Part shown: positions 51,120 to 58,263 of the stretch, piece by piece | How positions within the stretch are numbered: the first letter of the stretch is position 1 | Layout: each line of letters begins with the position of its first letter | Source: Methanomassiliicoccales archaeon | GTDB taxonomy: Archaea; Thermoplasmatota; Thermoplasmata; Methanomassiliicoccales; UBA472 | Direction: 5' to 3' | DNA: 64,000 nucleotides | Assembly: GCA_026394395.1 (NCBI GenBank) | Contig: JAPKYK010000001.1 | Location: 124,001 to 188,000 of the forward strand | Program-made: the position numbers and the translations under genes | Notes under the pieces: generated by a model | What the model was told of the DNA's origin: nothing | The model's database searches: none | What the model saw: only the letters and a program-made list of their open reading frames with translations

Positions 51120-51493
51120 ACAGATTGAAGGGGATCGACCGCTCCCTGCTGGAGATGATCAACGAGGCCGCCAGGGACAGCCTTCCCAACGAGTTCATCG
51201 CCCTGCTCCGGGCCGAAGACGGGGTGATACAGGAGCTTATCCTGCTCCCAGGCACCCTGCAGGGAGAGAATTCCGCGCAGGTCATGCTGAACATGATGCC
51301 CATAGATTACACCGTTGTTGGTACGATCCACTCCCACCCTGGCTACGCAAACAGGCCGTCGGGGCAGGACCTGTCCTTCTTCCGCCATTACGGCGGGGTG
51401 CACATAATAACCTGCCAGCCTTTCGACGAGCGAAGCTGGCGGGCGTACAATTCCCAGGGCGGTAGGGTAACACTGCCGATCGTGGACCTCTAG
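51113..51493 (+). CDS. Small stand-alone JAMM/MPN-domain metalloprotease
   Basis: A 126-residue single-domain protein with a complete JAMM zinc site: IHSHPGYANRPSGQD gives H73, H75 and, after ten residues, D86; a candidate catalytic Glu is at position 27 (NEFIALL). Archaeal stand-alone JAMM proteins cleave ubiquitin-like (SAMP-type) tags. The longer reading frame from 50966 runs inside nadK, so ATG 51113 is the start. It is separate from the Rpn11-like JAMM at 62120 and not in a ubiquitin-like operon. Its end overlaps the convergent nucleotidyltransferase by four bases. Confidence 0.82.
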   Translation: MLNRLKGIDRSLLEMINEAARDSLPNEFIALLRAEDGVIQELILLPGTLQGENSAQVMLNMMPIDYTVVGTIHSHPGYANRPSGQDLSFFRHYGGVHIITCQPFDERSWRAYNSQGGRVTLPIVDL

Positions 51494-52716
51494 AACACCC
51501 GGCTCTTCGGGCGTACGTCCCCTCGGGCCAAGGCTCCCATACCAATGATGCTGCCTTCCCAGATGATCGTTCCCGGTTCGATCATGGCGTTGATGCCCGT
51601 CTTGACATCGTCTCCCATGATGACCCCCAGCTTGCGCCTGCCGCTGCTCATCAGCTGTCCCTTCGCCGAGACCCGGACCGTGCGGTCGTCGAAGCGCAGG
51701 TTGGCCACCTTGGTCCCGGCGCCGAAGTTGCAGCGCTCCCCGATGACGCTGTCCCCAATGTAATTGTGATGGGGCACGTGCGTTCCCTTCATTATTATGG
51801 AGTTCTTGATCTCCACCGCGCTGCCTACCCTGACCCCTTCGCCCAGGCAGGTGCAGGGCCGTATGTAGCAATTGGGCCCGATGTCGCAGCCCTTGGAGAT
51901 GTAGACCGGGCCCTCGATGTAGCTGCCGCTGCGCACTGTCGCGCCTTCCTCTACGACCACCTCGCCCTTGAGCACCGCCCCCTCCTCCACCGTCCCCCGG
52001 ACGTCCCTTTTTATGCGCCCCATCAGGAACTCGTTGGCCTTAAGCAGCTCCCAGGGATAGCCCACGTCCATCCACTCGCCCTTGATGCGCCGCACCAGCA
52101 CCTCGCCCTCCGCGGCCATCATGTTCAGGGTGTCGGTGAACTCGAACTCGCCCCGCGGGGACCGCTCCGTCCGATGAATGTAGCTGAACACCTCCGGGGT
52201 CAGGCCGAAAACGCCCCCGTTGATGAGGTTGGACGTGGGGATCGCCGGCTTCTCCACTATTCGCACCAACCTCTTTCCCTTGTGCTCCACGACGCCGAAG
52301 TGCTGTGGCTCGGCCACCTCCACCGTTCCCATGAAGGTGGTGCGGTCCTTGGAGAACGCCAACACCAGCTCTCCCAGGGACTCCGGGGCCATGACCACGT
52401 CCCCGTTCACGCAGATGAAATCATCGTCGATCGCTCCCTCCGCCACCCCCACGGCGTTGGCCGTCCCCAGCCTCTCCTTCTGCTCCAGGTAGGTGAGGTC
52501 CACGCCCATCTGCTGCCCGTCCCCGAAGAACTCCTTGACCCGGTTGCTCTTCCAGCCCACCAGGAGGTACTGCTCCTTTATCCCCGCGTCCTTGAGGGCC
52601 TGCACCAGATGGGCCAGGTACGGCCTTCCGGCCAGGGTCAAGAGCGGCTTGGGTATGTTGCTGGTAAGCGGTCTCAGGCGGGTGCCTTCGCCGGCGGCTA
52701 GGATGAGTGCCTTCAT
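51490..52716 (-). CDS. Bifunctional sugar-1-phosphate nucleotidyltransferase/acetyltransferase, GlmU-like
   Basis: A 408-residue two-domain protein. The N-terminal part has ILAAGEGTRLRPLTSNIPKP, VNGDVV and IVEKPAIPTSNLINGGVF; the C-terminal 170 residues are a left-handed beta-helix of hexapeptide repeats (GTVEEGAVLKGEVVVEEGAT, CDIGPNCYI) with the family segment GAGTKVANLRFDD. Archaeal GlmU-like enzymes of this type acetylate glucosamine 1-phosphate and make UDP-GlcNAc. Its partner phosphohexomutase is the next gene upstream. ATG 52716 precedes the conserved MKALILAAG; the ATG eight codons earlier is less likely. Confidence 0.9.
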   Translation of the reverse strand: MKALILAAGEGTRLRPLTSNIPKPLLTLAGRPYLAHLVQALKDAGIKEQYLLVGWKSNRVKEFFGDGQQMGVDLTYLEQKERLGTANAVGVAEGAIDDDFICVNGDVVMAPESLGELVLAFSKDRTTFMGTVEVAEPQHFGVVEHKGKRLVRIVEKPAIPTSNLINGGVFGLTPEVFSYIHRTERSPRGEFEFTDTLNMMAAEGEVLVRRIKGEWMDVGYPWELLKANEFLMGRIKRDVRGTVEEGAVLKGEVVVEEGATVRSGSYIEGPVYISKGCDIGPNCYIRPCTCLGEGVRVGSAVEIKNSIIMKGTHVPHHNYIGDSVIGERCNFGAGTKVANLRFDDRTVRVSAKGQLMSSGRRKLGVIMGDDVKTGINAMIEPGTIIWEGSIIGMGALARGDVRPKSRVF

Positions 52717-52762
52717 TTTTCTCAGTCCAAAGGTCAATGGGCGTTTTCCGTTAAATTTCTAT

Positions 52763-54058
52763 TCAGCCTAAGACCCGCTCGACCACGGACCTTCCCATCC
52801 GCATGATGTCCTCTAGGTCCTTCAGGTTCCGAGCCTCGGCGGTCAGTCGGAGCTTGGGCTCCGTACCGGACAGGCGTGCCAACAGCCAGCCCCGGCCCAG
52901 GTCCACCCGGAAGCCGTCGACCGTGGAGAGCCGGCCCTCGATCGACCCCATCTTCTCGGCCAGCCTGACCTGGACCTTCTCGCGGTCCCGAGCCTCGAAC
53001 TTGAAGGAGTCCCGGGCCGAGGGGTAGCTGGGCAGCCCGTCCACCACCTCCCACAACGGCCTCCCGTTCAGGAGCCTGAGGAGATGGGCCCCGGCCAACA
53101 TCCCGTCCGGGCAGAAGTTGACCCGGGGAAAGATGAACGCCCCGGAGGGCTCTCCGCCGAAGGGCAGCCCGCCCTTCTTCAAGGCGTCGGAGACGAAGGC
53201 GTCGCCCACCCGGGTGCGGGTGATCGGCCGCCCGACGATGTCGTCCAGGACCATCGAGGCGTCCACCGGGGCAGCCATCGCCTTCACCTTCATGAGGGAA
53301 GCGAAGAGCGCCAGCAGGCGGTCCCCGCTGACGTACCGGCCCTTCTCGTCCACGGCCACCATGCGGTCACCGTCCCCGTCATGGGCTATTCCCACAACGC
53401 CCCTGACGCGGCACAGTCCCATCAGCTCCTTCAGGTTCTCCTCCGAAGGTTCGGACGGGCGGCCGGGGAAATGTCCGTCCGGCTTGGCGTTAAGGGATAC
53501 GACATGGCAGCCCAGTTCCCCGAATAGCCGGGGGCTCACCGGTCCGGTGGCCCCACAGCCGCAGTCGATGATCAAGGAACGCTCCACCGGACCGACATCC
53601 TTCGTCACCTTGGCAATGTGCTCATCGATGGCCCCCTCCCACGGCTGCTCTTGGAACATGGACCTCCAGTCGGCCGATCTGCCGCCGGAGGTGATCGATC
53701 TCTCCACCTCGTCCTCCTGTTCCTTGTCAAAGGCGCTGCCGTCGGGGTTCCACATCTTCACCCCGTTGTACTCCGGAGGGTTGTGGGAGGCGGTGACCAT
53801 GAGCCCGCAGTCGAAGTGGGAGGCGGCGCAGGCCAAGGTCGGGGTGGGAACCATCCCTGCCCTGTAGGGCTCGGCTCCGGCCTCAAGGAGCCCGGCCGTC
53901 AAGGCGCTCACCAGAAGGTCGCCACTGGTCCGAGGGTCCTTGCCGATGACAACTCTGTCGGCCATGGTGCCCACCGCCCGGCCGATCTTGACGCACAGCG
54001 CGGCGTCTATGTCCTTTCCCACCACCCCGCGGATGCCCGAGGAACCGAACAGGCCCAT
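52763..54058 (-). CDS. Phosphoglucosamine mutase-like phosphohexomutase
   Basis: A 431-residue alpha-D-phosphohexomutase: LFGSSGIRGVVGKDI at the N terminus, VTASHNPPEYNGVKMW with the phosphoserine near residue 92, AHDGDGDRMVAVDE as the metal loop and ARLSGTEPKLRLTAEA at the C terminus. With the following GlmU-like gene it would convert glucosamine 6-phosphate to UDP-GlcNAc. It is clearly diverged from the paralogue at 17112-18461. Confidence 0.92.
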   Translation of the reverse strand: MGLFGSSGIRGVVGKDIDAALCVKIGRAVGTMADRVVIGKDPRTSGDLLVSALTAGLLEAGAEPYRAGMVPTPTLACAASHFDCGLMVTASHNPPEYNGVKMWNPDGSAFDKEQEDEVERSITSGGRSADWRSMFQEQPWEGAIDEHIAKVTKDVGPVERSLIIDCGCGATGPVSPRLFGELGCHVVSLNAKPDGHFPGRPSEPSEENLKELMGLCRVRGVVGIAHDGDGDRMVAVDEKGRYVSGDRLLALFASLMKVKAMAAPVDASMVLDDIVGRPITRTRVGDAFVSDALKKGGLPFGGEPSGAFIFPRVNFCPDGMLAGAHLLRLLNGRPLWEVVDGLPSYPSARDSFKFEARDREKVQVRLAEKMGSIEGRLSTVDGFRVDLGRGWLLARLSGTEPKLRLTAEARNLKDLEDIMRMGRSVVERVLG

Positions 54059-54186
54059 GGCAGGTTATCCCGGCCGGTGCATATAACCTTACCCCTCCAG
54101 GCATAGCCAGCATTTCGTCCAGCACCCCTTTTACATCCCGATCCGGGTGATAATTATCTGGGTTAGGAAGGGCTTAACAGGGCATT

Positions 54187-54244
54187 CTATATAAGTGAAA
54201 ACGCACCTGGAGTTTGTCCTTTATACGATAAATATTATATATAG
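54187..54244 (+). promoter_or_regulatory. TATA-rich promoter of the 74-residue gene
   Basis: Two TATA-like runs, CTATATAAG (54187-54195) and ATTATATATAG (54234-54244), lie in a 250-base gap. The second is about 65 bases before the ATG at 54306, giving a leader of roughly 40 bases that carries a GGAGG ribosome-binding site at 54294-54298. Confidence 0.5.
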
Positions 54245-54305
54245 ATTATTTCTATTACATACTGGATAACAGGCCAGATTGGTCGATTATCTTGGAGGAA
54301 ATTCC

Positions 54306-54530
54306 ATGGTGATGGAGAAGATCAGCGTAGACAAGGCCAAGGACATCGCGAAGAAGAAGGGTCTCAAGCCCGGCCGCGTTAAGGGCACTAACGGAATACA
54401 GTTCACGAAGGGCAGCAACGCGAGGCTGGAGATCGTTTCCTGGGAAGAGTTCGAGAAGACCCTGGGAAAGAGGAACCTCGCGGTGTTCGAGAGCGGCGGC
54501 TGGATGAAGATAATGAAGAAGACCAAATAA
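54306..54530 (+). CDS. Small basic protein of unknown function
   Basis: A 74-residue lysine-rich protein (MVMEKISVDKAKDIAKKKGL at the start). I recognise no family. It reads as one helix then a small beta-rich part (GIQFTKGSNARLEIVSW, LAVFESGGWMKIM). A strong TATA run, a GGAGG site seven bases before ATG 54306 and optimal codons suggest high expression; size and charge would suit a nucleic-acid-binding role, but that is speculation. ATG 54312 is an alternative start. Confidence 0.65.
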   Translation: MVMEKISVDKAKDIAKKKGLKPGRVKGTNGIQFTKGSNARLEIVSWEEFEKTLGKRNLAVFESGGWMKIMKKTK

Positions 54531-54559
54531 GGTCTCCTTACAAAACCCCGCCAAACCAC

Positions 54560-54581
54560 TTCAGCTCATTTTCTTATTTTT
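54560..54581. terminator. T/A-rich terminator between convergent genes
   Basis: A run rich in T (TTTTCTTATTTTTTTATTC) separates the small basic protein gene from the end of the Ppx/GppA gene; it is a good oligo-T terminator for the plus-strand gene. Confidence 0.5.
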
Positions 54582-56141
54582 TTATTCTTCTGTCCGGTTG
54601 AGCATCACCGTCAGTTCCTTTCCGAACGCCTTCTTGAAGGTCTTGCGGTCCTCCTCCAGGCGCCACATCTCCAACTGAGGGTCGCCGCTGGCAGTGACGA
54701 TCAGGCGCACCGAACCCTTGGTCACCTTGCTGAAGCGCACGCTCTGCACCAGATTGGAATGCGACCGGTCCAGGCTCTCGGCCATGCGCAGGAGGGTGGA
54801 CAGGCGTACTACCGCCATCTTATCCGCGTCGTCCAACCCCCTTAGGTCCACCGAGCGCTCCTTGGGCATGCGCTTGCGGTGGTACTTGGCCAGGTTGGCC
54901 ATGATCTGCACCTCCCGGCTGGAAAAGCCCAGCAGTTCGGCGTGATTGATGATGTATTGGGAGTGCAGGTGATGGTCGTTGTACGAGATGAAATCCCCGA
55001 CGTCGTGCAGGAAGGCGGCGTGGCGCAGCAGCTCCCTCTCGCCTTTGCCCAGCCCGTGCAGACCTTTCTTGACCGCGCTGTCGTACAGCTCGAGGGCGAT
55101 CGTGGTCACCCACCGGGCGTGCTCCTCGTCCACCGAGCAGTTCCGCCCCAGCTGTATGACGCTCCTCTCTCTCACCGACAGCTCGCGGAAGCCCGGGAAC
55201 TCCTCCAGTCTCCCCAGGTAGTCCATCAGCATGCCGTCCCGCATGCTGCGTCCGCTGACGGCTATCTCGGTGATCTTCAGCTCGTCCATCACCGTTTCGA
55301 GTATCAATGCCCCGGCCACGATGATGTCCGCCCTCTCCGGGTTGATGCCCGGGACCTTCTGCCGGCCCGCTAGGTCCAAAGGCGCCAATTGCGAGACCAG
55401 CTTCTTCAACTGGGTGTGGCGGATCACCCCTGGGTGCAGGCCATCCTGCTTGGCAAGGATGTCCCCCAGGTTCATGATGGTGCCCGAGCTGCCGAAGGCC
55501 AGGCCCACCTTGTTCTGCAAGATCTCCTTCTTCGCCCGGACCAGCGAGCTCTTGATGTACTTGCGCATCTTGCTGAGGGTCTCGTCAGAAACCGACCCCT
55601 CAGGCTTCTTGACGAACATGGCGGTCAGGCGGATGGCCCCCACCTTCATGCTCTCTAGGTAGGTGTATTCCCTCTGGTCACCGAGGATCAGCTCGGTGCT
55701 GCCCCCGCCGATGTCCACGAAAAGGGCGGTCTTCCGACCGAGATGGTGTCCGCTGGACACTCCAAGATAGATCAGCCGCGCCTCCTCCAGCCCGGAGATG
55801 ATCTTCAGCTCCACGCCGGTGGTCTCCTTCATCCGCTCGATCAGCTCCATGCGGTTGGAGGCCTCGCGGGTGGCGGAGGTGGCCATGGCCACGAACTCGG
55901 TCGCCCCGTAGGTGCGCGAGAGGTCGCAGAAGTTCTTCAACACCCTCACCGCTCTCTCTATGGCATTCTCCTTCAGCAGCCCGTCCTGGAACTCTGTCTC
56001 CCCCAGCCGCACCATCTCCTTTTGCTCGCTTATGACGGTGTACGAGCGGTTGAGGTTGATGCGCACCACCAGGAGCCGGACGGAGTTGGTACCAACGTCC
56101 AGAAAGGCCACCACCTTTCCCTTGTCCACCTCATTGGCCAA
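54582..56141 (-). CDS. Ppx/GppA exopolyphosphatase-family protein with C-terminal HD domain
   Basis: A 519-residue phosphatase. Residues 1-310 are the ASKHA-fold Ppx/GppA domain: VAFLDVGTNSVRLLVV, ATSATREASN, and FVDIGGGSTELILG. Residues about 320-519 are an HD-type domain: HAAFLHDVGDFISYNDHHLHS, AKYHRKRMP and RMAESLDRSHSN. The family degrades polyphosphate or (p)ppGpp-type alarmones; the ppk neighbour favours polyphosphate. The start is TTG at 56139-56141 with GGAGGG before it, overlapping the upstream stop by 11 bases; the frame further upstream lies inside the previous gene. It is the last gene of the operon ppk - CHAD fusion - ppx. Confidence 0.88.
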   Translation of the reverse strand: MANEVDKGKVVAFLDVGTNSVRLLVVRINLNRSYTVISEQKEMVRLGETEFQDGLLKENAIERAVRVLKNFCDLSRTYGATEFVAMATSATREASNRMELIERMKETTGVELKIISGLEEARLIYLGVSSGHHLGRKTALFVDIGGGSTELILGDQREYTYLESMKVGAIRLTAMFVKKPEGSVSDETLSKMRKYIKSSLVRAKKEILQNKVGLAFGSSGTIMNLGDILAKQDGLHPGVIRHTQLKKLVSQLAPLDLAGRQKVPGINPERADIIVAGALILETVMDELKITEIAVSGRSMRDGMLMDYLGRLEEFPGFRELSVRERSVIQLGRNCSVDEEHARWVTTIALELYDSAVKKGLHGLGKGERELLRHAAFLHDVGDFISYNDHHLHSQYIINHAELLGFSSREVQIMANLAKYHRKRMPKERSVDLRGLDDADKMAVVRLSTLLRMAESLDRSHSNLVQSVRFSKVTKGSVRLIVTASGDPQLEMWRLEEDRKTFKKAFGKELTVMLNRTEE

Positions 56142-58263
56142 TTCGGACCCTCCTCTTGAACGCCCTTTCGAACTGCCCTTTCTTGCGCCCCACCCATTCC
56201 CTCTCCAGTTCGAAGGTCCCCACGCCCTTGAGCTGCAGCCGGACCTCCTTCCTCCCCACGGCCATGGAGACACCGGCGACCCGGGAATCATGCCCCCGGT
56301 CCAATGAGTCGGCCAGCGCCAGCAGCGCGGACATCTTGCGGACCCGTTTCCGCTCGCCTTCCTTCAGGTCCCTGAACACCCGGTCGGTGTCCCGCGGGGC
56401 TCGCGTTCCGTGATAGCGGGCCACGCAGCCTACGATCATCTTCTCCCGGCAGTCCAAAGGCAGGTCGGCCTTCATGACCAGGTCCAAGGAGCGCCTCTGA
56501 TGGCCTTCTCTGCCCTGGCTCCATCCCACGTCATGCACCAGGGCGGCCAGCTCCAGCAGCTCACGGTCGCCTTCCTTCAGCCGGTGCAGCCCGTGGGTCT
56601 GGTCGAAGAGAAGCATGGTCATGGTCCTCACCTGCTCCACGTGCACCTGGTCCGGGTGCAGGGACATGGCCCATTCGCCCACCGCGACCGTCCGATCATC
56701 CTGATGCCCGTGGGCGATATCCTCAGCCAGGTCGTTCAGTCCCAACGTCCGCACCTCCTCGGCCGTCCCGCTGGCGTCGTACTCCACCAGATGGTGCTGC
56801 AGCTGCAGCTCAGGGAAGGTCAAGGTGGCGTAGGAGGCCTTGGGCCCGTTCCTGGGTCGGCCCACGCTCCCGGGGTTAACGAACAGGGTGCGGGACACCT
56901 CCCTCTCCATGGGTACATGGGAATGGCCGGTGACTATCACGTCCGCCTTGACCTCCTGGGCGATGTCCTCGAGGCGCGATTCAGGGGTGCCGGGGAGCAG
57001 CTTGTCCTGCTCGTCGTCGGGGGCGGCGTGGGTCATGAACAGGGTGCGACCGCAGATGTCCAGGCGCACCTCTTTAGGCAGGGACTCAATCCAATCCCAG
57101 CTCCTTTCCTTCATGGCGTCTACCAACGAGCCGAGCTGGGCGTCCGCGCTCGTCTTCCTCTGTCGGGCCTCGAGCGCATCGCGGTCCATGTTGCCGGAGA
57201 CGCTCATAACGTCCGCCCCCCGCAGCATGTCTATGGCCAGGTCCGGCTCTGGCAGGCCCACGGCATCGCCAGCGTGCAATATGGCTGAGACCCCGCGGTC
57301 CCGGGCGTGGGCCAGCACCGCTCGCAGCGCCGCTGCGTTCCCGTGCACGTCGGAGATCAAGGCCACATTGACCGGGCAGACCTCCTCCTGGCCATGCCCC
57401 TTCAGCTTCTCCAGCAGGCGATAGAAGAAGCGCTCCTGGGTCAGGGCGTACCAGGTCTCCATGAGCCGCCCGTGCAGTTCCTTCCGCCGTCCCTCCAGTC
57501 GCACCTGTAAGTGGTCCAACGCCCCTTCTACAGCGGGGAGCTCCTTCCTCAGGAGGGGGATCCGTTGCAGCCAGATGTCGCAATCGTGCAGTTCGCCTAC
57601 CACGTCCTGCATCTTCTTCAGCTCGCGCAGCTCCTCGTCCAGCCCGTCATCGTAAGCTTTCCTGAAGGCCTCCAGCGCGTAGCGCAGCCTCTTCGCCGCT
57701 ATGCGCAGGGCGTGATGTCCCTGCCAGTCGCTGTAGACCGGGACGGAATGGGCGTGCTCGAAGAGCTCCTCCACGGCCACGGCCGCGTGGGTATAGGCGT
57801 AGGGGCGCAGGGCGGCAGGCGGTCCGTTCCAATCCTCCCCTCCCTCCAGTTCGACCTTCAGTTCCAGCAGCGGGCTGCCATCTGATAGCTGGTCCATGAG
57901 GGCGCATATCGCCGGTTGCATTGCGGTCCGCCCCTCCTTCAGGTGCGCTATCAGGGGCTGGAGGTCCTCGGCCCCCTCCATCCCGCTGAGGAAATCGATC
58001 TGCACGTCCAGGTCCCGGGCTTGCCCCAAGGATGTGGTGACCTCCTTGGCCGCCTGCCGCCAACGCTTGCCCTTCTTCCCCTTGAAGCAATCTCCGAATA
58101 TCCTCAGGGCAGAACGCAGGCGCCGGGAGGCCACGCGCATGCGGTGTACGTGCTCGATGTCCTCCCCCTGGTGGACCCCCTCGACCTCCTCCAGCAGGGC
58201 GTCGAGGCGTTCCCGGGCGGCCTGACGGCCGAACTGGCACAGCTCATCCCGTCCCAAGATCAT
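56131..58263 (-). CDS. CHAD - metallophosphoesterase - HD three-domain fusion
   Basis: A 710-residue fusion. Residues about 10-285 form a CHAD domain with two histidine/arginine repeats (HVHRMRVASRRLRSALRIF and HHALRIAAKRLRYALEAF), a helical module that binds polyphosphate. Residues about 298-470 are a calcineurin-type phosphoesterase: ISDVHGN, HAGDAVG, SGNMDRD, MTHAAPD, GHSHVPM. Residues about 535-710 resemble the HD domain at the end of the adjacent Ppx protein (LVHDVGWSQ, ARYHGTRAPRD, LALADSLDRGHDS). ATG 58263 overlaps the ppk stop (ATGA) with AAGGAGGG just upstream; the longer frame runs inside ppk. A polyphosphate-bound phosphatase is the likely role. Confidence 0.85.
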   Translation of the reverse strand: MILGRDELCQFGRQAARERLDALLEEVEGVHQGEDIEHVHRMRVASRRLRSALRIFGDCFKGKKGKRWRQAAKEVTTSLGQARDLDVQIDFLSGMEGAEDLQPLIAHLKEGRTAMQPAICALMDQLSDGSPLLELKVELEGGEDWNGPPAALRPYAYTHAAVAVEELFEHAHSVPVYSDWQGHHALRIAAKRLRYALEAFRKAYDDGLDEELRELKKMQDVVGELHDCDIWLQRIPLLRKELPAVEGALDHLQVRLEGRRKELHGRLMETWYALTQERFFYRLLEKLKGHGQEEVCPVNVALISDVHGNAAALRAVLAHARDRGVSAILHAGDAVGLPEPDLAIDMLRGADVMSVSGNMDRDALEARQRKTSADAQLGSLVDAMKERSWDWIESLPKEVRLDICGRTLFMTHAAPDDEQDKLLPGTPESRLEDIAQEVKADVIVTGHSHVPMEREVSRTLFVNPGSVGRPRNGPKASYATLTFPELQLQHHLVEYDASGTAEEVRTLGLNDLAEDIAHGHQDDRTVAVGEWAMSLHPDQVHVEQVRTMTMLLFDQTHGLHRLKEGDRELLELAALVHDVGWSQGREGHQRRSLDLVMKADLPLDCREKMIVGCVARYHGTRAPRDTDRVFRDLKEGERKRVRKMSALLALADSLDRGHDSRVAGVSMAVGRKEVRLQLKGVGTFELEREWVGRKKGQFERAFKRRVRIGQ

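Noticed and set aside
56142-56291. 50-residue N-terminal extension of the Ppx protein
   Set aside because: Gly/Ser/Trp-rich sequence inside the CHAD fusion gene; TTG 56141 with GGAGGG fits the start of the Ppx domain.
56410-57288. 292-codon plus-strand ORF opposite the CHAD fusion
   Set aside because: Antisense shadow of a three-domain protein with intact motifs; no start signal and no protein-like composition.
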